This document shows positions 27,876-36,400 of a DNA stretch of 64,000 bases, one piece after another. Under the pieces are notes generated by a model. The model did no database searches. It saw only the letters and a program-made list of their open reading frames with translations, and was not told the origin of the DNA. Each line of letters starts with the position of its first letter. Positions within the stretch are counted from its first letter, which is position 1. The DNA comes from Martinezella lusitana (GTDB lineage: Bacteria; Pseudomonadota; Alphaproteobacteria; Rhizobiales; Rhizobiaceae): assembly GCF_014207095.1 (NCBI RefSeq), contig NZ_JACHBG010000006.1:1-64000 (forward strand), read 5' to 3'. A program made the position numbers and the translations under genes.

Positions 27876-29009
27876 ATGGCCTCCAGCCGCACATCAGTAC
27901 CTATTTCGCGCAGACAGGCTCTTGCGCTTGCCGGCGGCTCGGTTGCTGCGGCTCTCTCCATTCCTAAATTGGCCGCGGCACAGGCAACGAACCGGCGAAC
28001 GGTACCATCGCGCGGGTTCAATTTGCCGGGCTGGGTCGACAGGAGTGACGGTATCGCGCCGAGCGAGGTTGTGCTTGAAAAGCTTCGCGGTATGGGCTTC
28101 GAGACTGTCCGGTTGCCTGTCAACGGCGACCTCATAGCGAATGGAGACGCAGCGGCACTTCGTCATATTCGGGAAGGCGTGGCTGATCTCGTCCGGCATG
28201 GCTTCGCCGTCATTGTGGACATGCATCCTTCGGAAAGTCTTCATGCCGCTTTGCGTCTTGACTTTGATGCCGGAGCGGAACGAGTGTCACAGGCATGGAC
28301 CGCTCTTCGCTCCGTCATTGCTGATCTGTCGCCAGCTTCGGTCTATCCCGAGCTCTTGAACGAGCCGCCGCTGGAGAGCCAGGCATGGCTCGGCTTGCGC
28401 GACCGCCTTGCGGAGATCGTCCGATCCGGATGCCCGCACCATACGCTTGTCTGGGGGCCTTCGCCTTCGCAAGGCATCTGGGAGATCGGCCAGACACCGC
28501 CGCTTGCGGACGATAACCAGATCGCGGCCATTCATTTCTACGCACCGACGGCCTTCACCCACCAATGCGAAACCTGGGATGCCTCTCCGCTTGCGCGAAT
28601 TTCCAACCTACCGTTTCCGGCGACGAAGGAAACGCCTGATGTCCAAGAGCGCATCAAGGCACTTCGGACGGCGGGTGATGAGCAGGCGGCAGCCCTCATC
28701 GAGGAGCAACTGTCGACACCTTGGACGGAGGCCGCAATATCAGCCGAATTTGCAGGGCTCAAACGTTGGTCCGAGGCGCATGAATGCCCGGTGATCATGA
28801 ACGAGTTCGGCGTGCTGAACTTCTGTGTCGGAGCTGAAAGCCGTGTTGCATGGGTCCGGGCGGTGCGGCGTGCGGCGGAGGTCCATCAGGTCGGCTGGGT
28901 CCATTGGGAGCTGGATCAGGGATTCGGCTTCATTCAAAGCAGGCGGAGCGCCGATGGCTTCGACCCGCTGATGACGGCGGCGCTTCTCGGCAGCGACGGC
29001 GGAGGCTGA
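27876..29009 (+). CDS. Tat-exported GH5-family endoglycanase
   Basis: A 377-residue glycoside hydrolase family 5 (cellulase-type) enzyme. The N-terminus carries a twin-arginine signal (SRRQALALAGGSVAAAL, ending near AAA-QA, residue 36). The barrel shows RGFNLPGWVD, VRLPVNGD, IVDMHP, the acid/base motif LLNEPP (E163), HFYAP, the nucleophile motif IMNEFGV (E310) and WVHWELDQGFGF. Such enzymes in polysaccharide loci cut beta-glycans in the periplasm to control chain length or clear misdirected polymer. The ATG at 27876 has GAGG at proper spacing; the GTG two codons earlier overlaps the previous stop and is too close to that site. The next gene starts one base after its stop. Confidence 0.87.
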   Translation: MASSRTSVPISRRQALALAGGSVAAALSIPKLAAAQATNRRTVPSRGFNLPGWVDRSDGIAPSEVVLEKLRGMGFETVRLPVNGDLIANGDAAALRHIREGVADLVRHGFAVIVDMHPSESLHAALRLDFDAGAERVSQAWTALRSVIADLSPASVYPELLNEPPLESQAWLGLRDRLAEIVRSGCPHHTLVWGPSPSQGIWEIGQTPPLADDNQIAAIHFYAPTAFTHQCETWDASPLARISNLPFPATKETPDVQERIKALRTAGDEQAAALIEEQLSTPWTEAAISAEFAGLKRWSEAHECPVIMNEFGVLNFCVGAESRVAWVRAVRRAAEVHQVGWVHWELDQGFGFIQSRRSADGFDPLMTAALLGSDGGG

Positions 29010-29010
29010 G

Positions 29011-30564
29011 GTGAGCATTGCGGGCGGCCATACCGGTTTCGAAACAGGTGGTGTGAGATCGTTGCGCTCGGATGCCCTGTTTCATCTGTTCATTGCGCTG
29101 CTTGCCGTCGTTGCATCGGTTTCCGCCTTCGCGGTGTGGACACCGTTCGGAGTGGCTGCGACCTTTCTCCTCACTCTGGTGCTGTCGGTCGCGTCGCCCG
29201 GCTGCATACCAGTGGTGATCGCCTGCTCCTTTCTCTACCAAAATCTCGTGGTCGCGTGGTTCACGCCTTTCGTGCCGGACCACAATACATTCGACGCGTT
29301 GCGAGGCGCCAATTTCGTTATTCTGATGACGGCTTTCGGCATCTTCCTCGCCGCATCGTTCCAATATCGCGTCCGTACATTGACCGAGTTGCGTCCCTGG
29401 CTGCTATTCAGCTTTGCCCTGTGTGCGACAGTCTCCTTTTATTTTGCGCTTGGCGCTGTCCACGGAGGCCCGAAAGATGCCGTCATCTATTTCCGTAACA
29501 CACTCACGCCGCTTGCCTGCTTCCACATCGCAATCCTGGCGGCCAGCCTCTATCCGATCGATTTGCGCAAGGCCATCTTCTGGCTCTGCGTCGGCGCTAT
29601 TGCCTATGGATATCTCGAGCAGATCTTCCGGATGGATTTCCTGAGCCTGTTCCATGGAGATCTCTACGTGCAGCGAGGCCTCAAGGCGCAGATCGAGTCG
29701 GGCATTTGGGAAAAGAGGCTCAGGGAAACGGGCTTCGTGCTCCGCGGTCTGGAAGATACGATGATGACGACCTTCTTCAACATCAAGCTACTGAGCGAGT
29801 TGTTTCCGCCGATCTTCCGCAACGGCGGCCCGAATTTCCATCCGATCAGCTATGCTTATGGCCTCAGCATCATGTCCGCCTGGCTTCTCTTCAGGGGGCG
29901 TTGGGTAGTGCCTATCGTCGCGCTGCCGCTGTTGCTGGTCATCGGCTCCAAGGGCGCCACTTTCATGTTGCTCGTTGCGTTTGGCGCGCAGCTGATGTTT
30001 CGTCCGTCGCGGGCGGAGCTGACGCTCATGACGGTGGTCGTATTGGCTGTGGTCTGGACCGTCGTGGCCATCGTTTTTGGTGCGACGCATGGCGACTATC
30101 ACGTTCTGGGCCTGATCGCCGGTGTCCGCGAATTCCTGCACAATCCCTTCGGACAGGGGCTGGGGATCGGCGGCAATCTGTCGAGCACCAGCCTTAATTT
30201 GGATTGGGATAGAGCCCAGGGCGAAGGCGTCGCCTCGATCCCGGTCGAGAGCGCCATCGGCGTCATGCTCTATCAAATGGGGGTCGGCAGCATTGTTTTC
30301 TTCGGCTTTCTGGTGGCGCTCGCGATGTCTGCGCGCCGCCAGCTCATCGCGACGGGTGATCCGGACTTTCTTTTCGCCTTCGTCGCCATCGTCACGATCA
30401 CATCGAATGCCGTATTGCAGGAAGAGGCATTCTTTTCACCTCTCGCGCTCGGCTTCTGCCTTCTTCTGGTTGGCGTTTCGTTTGGTACGCGATGGCGCGC
30501 CCTCGCGCTGGCGCGGGGCACGCATGCGCGACACGGCACGGCGACAACGCAACCGCCTCGCTGA
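29011..30564 (+). CDS. Wzy/O-antigen-ligase-like polysaccharide polymerase
   Basis: A 517-residue membrane protein with about 11-12 helices and a large loop in the middle (YGYLEQIFRMDFLSLFHGD ... GGPNFHPISYAYG). Near the C-terminus is the pattern HNPFGQGLGIGGNL ... ESAIGVMLYQMG, typical of the O-antigen ligase/Wzy/ExoQ superfamily where a small residue cluster after a G-x-G loop faces the periplasm. It would polymerise flipped repeat units or ligate glycan. The GTG start at 29011 is backed by GGAGG ending 5 bases upstream. Together with the Wzx-like and Wzz-like proteins it completes the inner-membrane part of a Wzy-dependent pathway. Confidence 0.82.
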   Translation: MSIAGGHTGFETGGVRSLRSDALFHLFIALLAVVASVSAFAVWTPFGVAATFLLTLVLSVASPGCIPVVIACSFLYQNLVVAWFTPFVPDHNTFDALRGANFVILMTAFGIFLAASFQYRVRTLTELRPWLLFSFALCATVSFYFALGAVHGGPKDAVIYFRNTLTPLACFHIAILAASLYPIDLRKAIFWLCVGAIAYGYLEQIFRMDFLSLFHGDLYVQRGLKAQIESGIWEKRLRETGFVLRGLEDTMMTTFFNIKLLSELFPPIFRNGGPNFHPISYAYGLSIMSAWLLFRGRWVVPIVALPLLLVIGSKGATFMLLVAFGAQLMFRPSRAELTLMTVVVLAVVWTVVAIVFGATHGDYHVLGLIAGVREFLHNPFGQGLGIGGNLSSTSLNLDWDRAQGEGVASIPVESAIGVMLYQMGVGSIVFFGFLVALAMSARRQLIATGDPDFLFAFVAIVTITSNAVLQEEAFFSPLALGFCLLLVGVSFGTRWRALALARGTHARHGTATTQPPR

Positions 30565-30574
30565 ACCGCGCTCC

Positions 30575-30588
30575 AACAAATATTTGTT
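30575..30588. promoter_or_regulatory. Perfect 14-bp AT-rich palindrome upstream of the GNAT-like gene
   Basis: AACAAAT immediately followed by ATTTGTT lies 11 bases after the polymerase stop and 73 bases before the next start. Its position suits an operator for the following gene; the T content is too scattered for a terminator. Confidence 0.4.
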
Positions 30589-30660
30589 AATGATGATGTA
30601 GTAATATCTCCTATAGATTGGGCAATAGACCACAGTATCGGCACTACTCCGGAGTTTATC

Positions 30661-31545
30661 GTGGCTGTTTTAGGTGCTTACCCCCCCGGACTTACTTGCA
30701 GACCGATCGAAGACAGCGATTGGGATGGCATCATCGAATGCCTCGGCAGAAATTTCCCGACGCGGCCACGCAGCTACTGGGAAAGGGCCGTCGCTCGCAT
30801 GGAAAAGAGGCCCGTCGTTCCCGATCTACCGAAATACGGCTTTGTGCTGGATATGTCAGGGCGGATCGTCGGTGTCTTGCTGGCGCTCTATTTCCTGCAT
30901 CAGGGACAGGAGGGCGAGGAGATCCGCTGTAATCTCTCCAGCTGGTCCGTCGATCCGGAATACCGCGCCTTCGCCGGCAAGATGGTGATCGCGGTGCTGA
31001 GAAAGAAGAACGTTACCTACATCAACGTATCGCCGGCGCCGGGAACAGAAAAAGTCAACGAAGCGCTTGGCTTCCGCCGCTATTCGGAGGGGCAGCTCGG
31101 CTTTTTCCCATTGCTCGGTTCGGCGCGACGCGGTTACCGCGTGCTTGAAGCTCGCGCCGACCTGCCTGAGATGGCCATGCTTTCGCAGGGCGATCAAGAT
31201 ATTCTGCTCCAGCATGCGGCGCTCGATTGCTTATCCGTGATCTGCGTTGGCGAGGGGAGGGCATTTCCTTTCGTCTTCATGACACGCCGTGTGTTCCACG
31301 GCATCGTTCCCTGTGGCCAGGTTATCTATTGCCGCTCGCTGGAAGAACTCAGCCAGTGCGCGGGGGTGCTCGGTCGCTACCTGCTGCGCAAGGGCGCGCT
31401 GCTCTGCGTCGTCGATGCCAATGGGCCTGTACCCGGCCTGATCGGCCGGTATTTTGCCGGAAGCGGCGCGAAATACTTCAAAGGTCCGAAGCCACCTCCG
31501 CTCGGCGATCTGACCTTTACCGAGGTGGTCATATTCGGCTTCTGA
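30661..31545 (+). CDS. GNAT-like acyltransferase of the polysaccharide locus
   Basis: A 294-residue soluble protein. The N-terminal 150 residues resemble a GNAT acetyltransferase fold: CRPIEDSDWDGIIECLGRNF at the start, GFVLDMSGRIVGVLLALYF as the beta2-beta4 hairpin, and WSVDPEYRAFAGKMVIAVL where the acyl-CoA loop is expected. That loop has no clear Q/RxxGxG/A motif. The remainder has a second, weaker repeat of similar composition. Start GTG 30661 is supported by GGAG 7 bases before. It may acylate a sugar or lipid precursor, but this is inference. It is separated from the polymerase gene by 96 AT-rich bases containing a palindrome, so it may have its own promoter. Confidence 0.6.
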   Translation: MAVLGAYPPGLTCRPIEDSDWDGIIECLGRNFPTRPRSYWERAVARMEKRPVVPDLPKYGFVLDMSGRIVGVLLALYFLHQGQEGEEIRCNLSSWSVDPEYRAFAGKMVIAVLRKKNVTYINVSPAPGTEKVNEALGFRRYSEGQLGFFPLLGSARRGYRVLEARADLPEMAMLSQGDQDILLQHAALDCLSVICVGEGRAFPFVFMTRRVFHGIVPCGQVIYCRSLEELSQCAGVLGRYLLRKGALLCVVDANGPVPGLIGRYFAGSGAKYFKGPKPPPLGDLTFTEVVIFGF

Positions 31546-31599
31546 AGGCAGTTCTCTTAGCTGTGCTTCGCTGCGCGTCAGACATTGCAGGCGTTTCTA

Positions 31600-32832
31600 T
31601 TAAGCTGGCGAACGGGCCGGGGATTTCACATATCTCGCTGCAAGACGATATAATTTCGTTGCAAGCGCAGGGCTCAGCTTCTCAAGCGCATGCACTGCAC
31701 GGCGCCGCATGAAATGGATCTGGCGGCGCGTACGCCAGCGCAAATCGGTGTTTGTTGCGAGATTGCGACCGTGCAAGGCCAATTGCAGCGCGAGGGCATC
31801 GCTTTCCTGTTTTTGAGGATCGTCGTAATAGGCGGCGATCTTGGCGCGATCGAAGGCGGTTTCGGCCATCCATTGCGGGATGTAGGCCGTGCACAGGCGC
31901 TCTACATCCGTCAGCAAGCGGCTGACCCCGATCCCGGTTGCCGGACAGGAGGACTGAAAGGCATCCCCGATCAGGACGACGCCGTCTTGCCGGCAATTCT
32001 CGGCAATGGTGATGTCTGTGAGCCAGCTGTCGACTTTACCGACGATGTCGAAGTCACCGGCAGTCTCAATCAGAGACGGGAAGATAGCCGCAAGCGTGTC
32101 CTTCGGGTTCTCATGAAGCGACTTGATCCACGGATCGCGCGGATCGCGGAACACGAAGAGATTGGCGCGAGTTCCGCCGGGGACGGGAAACAGGTTCATG
32201 TGATCGATGCCATCAGAGGTCCCATGATAGGTGAGAGCCATATGGCGGAGGCTCTTCGCTCCAACCGGGCGAAGATTGAAACCGAAGGCGAACGAGCGCT
32301 TCTCGGCGACCGATCTGTGCGAAATTCCAAGGTCCCGGCGCAATATGTCGCCCATACCGGTAGCGAGCACCAAAAGCCTCGCCGTCATCTCATCTTGTCC
32401 AAGAATTGCAATGCGCTGCCGCGTTGCGCCCGTTTGCACCCCACTCACCTGGCCGACGACGAAGTTTACATTTGCAGGCAAGGCGGCACGGAGGGCGGAA
32501 ACGAGCCTGTTGTAAAGGAAGCCAAACTGACGATCGTTCGTCCGGTCCAGCATGCGTCCCTTGCGCATGTGGATGACTTCATCAAACGCAACAGCTGCGG
32601 CGGAGACAGGCCCGAGGAGGCGAAGCCGTTGCAGCGTATCGATCTGGCCGCCGCTCATCTTTTCCACGCGGAATTCCTCGGGGACGGTGCGATGGCGGTC
32701 GATCAGCGTCACGCGATAGCCGGCGTGGCCAAGTATGGTGGCAGCGAGCGTTCCGGAGAGCCCTCCGCCGACGATGGCTATGTCCGTATCGGTTTCAGTG
32801 GCAAGTCGTTCAAAGGATTGCTTGATGGTCAT
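31600..32832 (-). CDS. FAD-dependent oxidoreductase (halogenase/monooxygenase-like)
   Basis: A 410-residue flavoprotein. The N-terminal Rossmann motif is DIAIVGGGLSGTLAATILG, with the acidic end of beta2 at VTLIDRH. Other features are LVLATGMGDILRR (ATG motif) and the second FAD motif DGVVLIGDAFQSSCPATGIGVSRLLTD near residue 300. The fold is that of group A monooxygenases/geranylgeranyl reductase/tryptophan-halogenase relatives; I do not see the halogenase WxWxIP motif. The ATG at 32832 overlaps the upstream WecG/TagA stop (ATGA), so it is translationally coupled to a glycosyltransferase. This implies a redox step on a lipid carrier, sugar or phenolic substituent. Substrate unknown. Confidence 0.75.
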   Translation of the reverse strand: MTIKQSFERLATETDTDIAIVGGGLSGTLAATILGHAGYRVTLIDRHRTVPEEFRVEKMSGGQIDTLQRLRLLGPVSAAAVAFDEVIHMRKGRMLDRTNDRQFGFLYNRLVSALRAALPANVNFVVGQVSGVQTGATRQRIAILGQDEMTARLLVLATGMGDILRRDLGISHRSVAEKRSFAFGFNLRPVGAKSLRHMALTYHGTSDGIDHMNLFPVPGGTRANLFVFRDPRDPWIKSLHENPKDTLAAIFPSLIETAGDFDIVGKVDSWLTDITIAENCRQDGVVLIGDAFQSSCPATGIGVSRLLTDVERLCTAYIPQWMAETAFDRAKIAAYYDDPQKQESDALALQLALHGRNLATNTDLRWRTRRQIHFMRRRAVHALEKLSPALATKLYRLAARYVKSPARSPA

Positions 32833-33791
32833 TTCGAGAACCTCAGGATCGCGTAAATGGCATAGGGATTGGTCGTGAAGTACCGCCAGAAAAGTCTGCG
32901 CGGCTCCATCAGCACACGCCAGCACCACTCGAAGCCGGCTTTCTGAACCCATATCGGCGCTCGTCTGGTTTTCTGCGCCAGATGATCGAAAAGACCACCG
33001 GATGTCTTGATGACGCCGACATTTGCAAGCCGCGCGGCAAAGTCGTGTACGAAGATCTGCTCGCGCGGAACGCCAAGTCCGAGCCACAATATATCGGGGG
33101 CAAGCGCATTGATTTCGTCGAGCTTCCTTTCGAGTTCCTCCCCGGAGAGATAACCATGGCAATGGCCGGCGATGTGCAGGTTCGGATAGCTCTCGCGCGT
33201 GGCGGTCACAGCCTTTTGGTTCTCCGCTTCCGTCGCTCCCAGCAGATAGAAACTAATGCCTTCCTGCTCTGCGAGGGCGGCTACGTCATGGAACAGGTCC
33301 GTCGTTGCCACGCGCTCAGGCAGGCTCACGCTGCAGAGCCATCGCGACGCCATGACAAGCGGTTGCCCATCGGCAAGGATCTGATCGGCCTCGCGGAAGA
33401 GCCTGGCAATCTCTTCGTCCGCATGAACACGCGCGACAACCTCGCCGTTGGCGGAGGTGAAATAGTGCGGCCGATTATCGCTACGGCGATGTCGCGCGAC
33501 CTCGATCATAAGCGAAGCGGCACTGCGCCGGTCGACGACGGTGATGGGCAATCCCCCTATCAGCACGCTTGGGAAGGCGAAGGCCCCCTGTCGCAATGGA
33601 TAGGCCGATCCATATTGATTTGCATCTCCAGTTTGCATTTTGCCTTCCATGTTAGAAGCGGTTTCTGGGGAGGCATGGCCTTTGATGAGTGCTTGATCGG
33701 CATCGAGGCGCGAAATCTCAATGCCATCAACGGTTGCGGCGGCGCCATTCCTGTGTTTTGGAAAGTTTGTATCAATATCGTCCACGACCAT
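32829..33791 (-). CDS. WecG/TagA/CpsF-family (GT26) glycosyltransferase
   Basis: A 320-residue protein. An N-terminal extension of about 70 residues precedes the GT26 domain: FPSVLIGGLPITVVDRRSA, HYFTSANGEVVARV, READQILADGQPLVMAS (with the conserved aspartate of the D-G-x-P loop), FYLLGATEAENQKAV, HCHGYLSGEE, ILWLGLGVPREQIF and the C-terminal aromatic/basic RAPIWVQKAGFEWCWRVLMEPRRLFWRY membrane-association tail. Family members add the second sugar to an undecaprenyl-linked precursor. AAGAGGT precedes the ATG. First gene of a two-gene operon with the flavoprotein; transcription points back into the polysaccharide locus. Confidence 0.9.
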   Translation of the reverse strand: MVVDDIDTNFPKHRNGAAATVDGIEISRLDADQALIKGHASPETASNMEGKMQTGDANQYGSAYPLRQGAFAFPSVLIGGLPITVVDRRSAASLMIEVARHRRSDNRPHYFTSANGEVVARVHADEEIARLFREADQILADGQPLVMASRWLCSVSLPERVATTDLFHDVAALAEQEGISFYLLGATEAENQKAVTATRESYPNLHIAGHCHGYLSGEELERKLDEINALAPDILWLGLGVPREQIFVHDFAARLANVGVIKTSGGLFDHLAQKTRRAPIWVQKAGFEWCWRVLMEPRRLFWRYFTTNPYAIYAILRFSK

Positions 33792-34345
33792 TACCTCTTG
33801 CTTGAGTAATGGGTATCTAATATTCGGACGGAAGTTAAGTTGTTTATTAGTATTTAGTTAATGTATAAACTTCTAACGAAAGAATCTGCGCATATACTTA
33901 TGTTGCAGGCAGTGCCCTCTGCAAGTAGTCTGGAAAATTATGAATTGAATACAAATACTTAAGTTTCAGCGTCGTGCGGCGCAGAAGCAGGCTTGCGTAT
34001 TGACGTGAATTGGCTGCGCTTGCCGAGCAATGTTAGGTTGCCGTGCTGCTGCTTTCAGCTATCAAGGCGCTGCGTGCTAGATTCAAACAGCGTGAGGTCC
34101 AAGCGTTGGCCAGAACGGGATAAACTATGCGAGGCCGGCCCTCGCTAATCCGACGATCGAGTGATCGATACAACCAAGGCGGCAATCTTGCGGCACCTGG
34201 GGCCACTCACCTCTGGAGTCTTCGTATCGTTCTTGCCGACCGTTTCACGCAACTCCAGATGCAACGCCGTTGCGCGTCTATGCGGGAACAGCGCCAGCTT
34301 TCGAAGCTTCGAAGGCGCAAATGCCGAGCGAAGGGAGTTTCCGTT
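33792..34345. other. AT-rich intergenic region without a recognised gene
   Basis: The first 170 bases (to about 33960) are much more AT-rich than the surroundings and probably hold the promoter of the leftward wecG-like operon. The rest, to 34345, has short open frames in several phases but none with a ribosome-binding site and a recognisable product. No repeats or RNA genes were seen. Confidence 0.45.
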
Positions 34346-35023
34346 TCAGGAAGGATTTAGCAAAGCCTGCAATCCGGCAAGCTGATGGCGCCAGAAGACG
34401 GCGACGGCCTGCTGGATGGCTATCGGATTCTGATGCTCTTCAAGAATATCGGCGATCAAGTCGACTGTGCAGGCGAAAATCCTATGCAAAACAAATCTTG
34501 CGGGAGAGGAAAGAGCGCTGCCTCCTCCTCGTTTCTCCGTATGGGCGCAGGCCAGTCGTTCCATTTCATGGATCATCACGGTCCTCATACGCTCGAAACG
34601 CGTTCCGCGGGGGCCGCGCAGGAGGATGAGGACGGCCAGGCGATGCTCTATCCAGAACGCGAGCAGCGCACGAGTAGCATCGGAGCCGCTTGCAGTGGCA
34701 GTCTCCCAATCGTCCAGCCTTTCGAATTCCCTGAGACGACATTGCCAGCCATCCCGCAAGCGACGCGACAACCATATATCCCGCAGGCGTTGTGATGAAC
34801 GCATCCGCTTCGTCCGATCCCTTATTGGGGCCGTGCAGGCCGAGCGGAAAGGCATGTCGATATTCGTGAGCGAAGCGTCGGCGTCCCACTCGGCAAGGTG
34901 AAGCGCTTCGACCAGCCGTGTGACGAGTCCAGGGGAGGCACCTTCCGCCCTGCGGGCCAGATCAAGCGTGTAAGGGGCCCCGGAAAATCGGCCAGCTTGA
35001 CTTGTATGCGACTGAGTAGCATT
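34346..35023 (-). pseudogene. TetR-like regulator remnant lacking a proper 5' end
   Basis: A reverse-strand frame stays open from a TAA at 35024-35026 to 34346. Its distal part (DATRALLAFWIEHRLAVLILLRG, ERMRTVMIHEMERLA, FVLHRIFACTVDLIADILEEHQNP, VFWRHQLAGLQALL) looks like the all-helical ligand domain of TetR regulators. Just before it, YTLDLARRAEGASPGLVTRLV resembles the second half of a TetR helix-turn-helix. The only ATG (34855) is downstream of that, and the first HTH helix and start region are missing where parD begins on the other strand. I read it as a 5'-truncated or otherwise broken gene; an intact gene of another family is possible. Confidence 0.4.
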
Positions 35024-35047
35024 TTATGCAGCAAAGGAGCTTGCCCT

Positions 35048-35323
35048 ATGAGTGTCAAATCATCGATCTCCCTGACCGAACAGCAAGATGCTTTCGCTCG
35101 GTCGCTCGTGGAGACCGGGCGTTACTCGAGCCTGAGCTCGGTTCTGCAACAGGGCCTGGAGCTCTTGCGCCAGAAGACCGAGGCGGAAGCTGCAGAAACG
35201 GACGCCCTTCGCGCCCTGATCAAGCGGCGATTGGAGGGTCCGAAAGTCTCGGCCGCCGATATGGAAGAGAGTATCGAGAATATGCTTGAGCGAAAGCGGC
35301 GAGCCTTGCGTGTGGACGGTTGA
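35048..35323 (+). CDS. parD: ParD-type antitoxin
   Basis: A 91-residue protein with an N-terminal ribbon-helix-helix (KSSISLTEQQDAFARSLVETGRYSSLSSVLQQGLELL). That segment is the hallmark of ParD/CC2985-family antitoxins, which bind operator DNA and neutralise ParE. The acidic/helical tail supplies the toxin-binding part. The ATG at 35048 follows GCAAAGGAGC, a strong ribosome-binding site. The toxin gene overlaps its 3' end by 14 bases. Confidence 0.92.
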   Translation: MSVKSSISLTEQQDAFARSLVETGRYSSLSSVLQQGLELLRQKTEAEAAETDALRALIKRRLEGPKVSAADMEESIENMLERKRRALRVDG

Positions 35324-35654
35324 GTATTCCCGCGCCGCCTTCCGCGATTTCGATCTGATCTTCGATCACCTGCTGGCGGCCTATGGCGGCCTCGGAGATG
35401 CTTCGGAGGAAGCTTGGGCACGCGCGGCCGACCGAGTTCGCCAGCTTCGCATCGACATAGACCGACTGGTGGAGACGCCTTACATCGGCACGTTGCGGCC
35501 GGATATTCATCCCGGCATCCGCTTCCTGCGGCGCGATCGGGCCGCTATTTGGTTCCTACCGGATGAAGAGCGGCAGGTGATCGTCGTCGCTGCCATTTTC
35601 TTCGGTGGTCAGGATCATATCAGGCATATGCTGGCACGCATGCTGGAGGAATAG
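35310..35654 (+). CDS. parE: ParE-type toxin (RelE/ParE superfamily)
   Basis: A 114-residue protein of RelE/ParE fold: MWTVEYSRAAFRDFDLIFDHLL at the N-terminus, then AADRVRQLRIDIDRLVETPYIGTLRPDIHPGIRFLRRDRAAIWFLPDEERQ and IVVAAIFFGGQDHIRHMLAR (cited here in parts of the family pattern). Known ParE toxins poison DNA gyrase. The GTG at 35310 inside parD gives the usual N-terminus and 14-base overlap; a TTG 8 codons earlier is less likely. Expected to be autoregulated with ParD from the promoter before 35048. Such modules often mark mobile or accessory DNA, consistent with the broken TetR-like gene beside it. Confidence 0.88.
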   Translation: MWTVEYSRAAFRDFDLIFDHLLAAYGGLGDASEEAWARAADRVRQLRIDIDRLVETPYIGTLRPDIHPGIRFLRRDRAAIWFLPDEERQVIVVAAIFFGGQDHIRHMLARMLEE

Positions 35655-35758
35655 ATGCCTGAAGCGGCTCGCAATCTCAAGGCGTCGCTTCCTTCGCATC
35701 AGCTTTTGATCCTGAATGTGCCTCTCAAAACCGCTGCGCAGTCTTGCGAGGCATGTTC

Positions 35759-36400
35759 TCAGTTGGTCATGCTCGCCACAACGGTCGGCTTCTGGATGAT
35801 GTCGACCCAACGGCCGGTGTCGTTGGTCGCCTGCCGCTTCAGGTAATGATAGGGCGTTTGCGTCCAGTTTTTGACCTGATCGGTGAGGTTGTCGAGGATG
35901 AAGTCGCCCCGATCCGTGCGTACCGTGACGACGGCGTGACCTTCTCCATCCGGCAGACGAACGACCGTGATCAACAGGTTGGCGGGCGATATGCCCTTCT
36001 TCATCAGTTCGCGACGCTTCTCGAGAGCATAATGTTCGCAATTGCCCATGCCGTCGTCCGGATAGTTCCAGTATTGCACCACGCCGTAGTGGTCGAAATC
36101 GCTGACCGGCTTGACCCATCTATTGACGGAGGTGTTGACCTCGACGATCTCCTCCCAGGTCTTCTGGTTGATACTGATGGGGCGCAGATCGCTCGGATGG
36201 ATCGAGCACTCATCCGGGCGGCGCTGGCAGAAATCGTAGTGTCCGATTGGCTGTGAGGTGATCGAGCCCGTCGACATCACCGGGCTTGGTGCCGCCGAGG
36301 CCCCCATTTCCCAGGCAAGGACAGTTGTCGCAAAAATCAAAGCTGAAAGAATGCTCTTGGCTGCGGAAAGCAGGCTGGTCGACCGGACGACGCAAAACAT
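35759..36400 (-). CDS. Bacterial transglutaminase-like cysteine proteinase (BTLCP)
   Basis: A 213-residue exported protein. A signal peptide of about 37 residues (LSAAKSILSALIFATTVLAWEMGASA) precedes the BTLCP domain, which carries a complete Cys-His-Asp triad: GNCEHYALEKR (C121), EGHAVVTVRTDRGDFILDN (H155, D170). Related LapG proteases cleave surface adhesins to release biofilms, and rhizobia carry several BTLCP paralogues. This one has Asn in place of the common Asp before the catalytic Cys (GNCEHYAL versus GDCEDYAL). The ATG at 36400 was preferred over a TTG 6 codons upstream because AAAGG lies 7 bases before it. No LapD-like partner is nearby. Confidence 0.85.
   Translation of the reverse strand: MFCVVRSTSLLSAAKSILSALIFATTVLAWEMGASAAPSPVMSTGSITSQPIGHYDFCQRRPDECSIHPSDLRPISINQKTWEEIVEVNTSVNRWVKPVSDFDHYGVVQYWNYPDDGMGNCEHYALEKRRELMKKGISPANLLITVVRLPDGEGHAVVTVRTDRGDFILDNLTDQVKNWTQTPYHYLKRQATNDTGRWVDIIQKPTVVASMTN

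Noticed and set aside
31690..32856. 388-codon forward frame opposite the FAD oxidoreductase gene
   Set aside because: It is antisense to a gene with clear FAD motifs, has no recognisable domain and crosses the coupled WecG/flavoprotein junction.
21484..33791. Assigning the polysaccharide locus to succinoglycan, UPP or another named polymer
   Set aside because: No initiating transferase, Wza-type porin or characteristic enzyme set is present, so the polymer cannot be identified.
34127..34385. Short forward frames left of the TetR-like remnant
   Set aside because: Overlapping frames in different phases, basic random composition and no Shine-Dalgarno sequence or homology.
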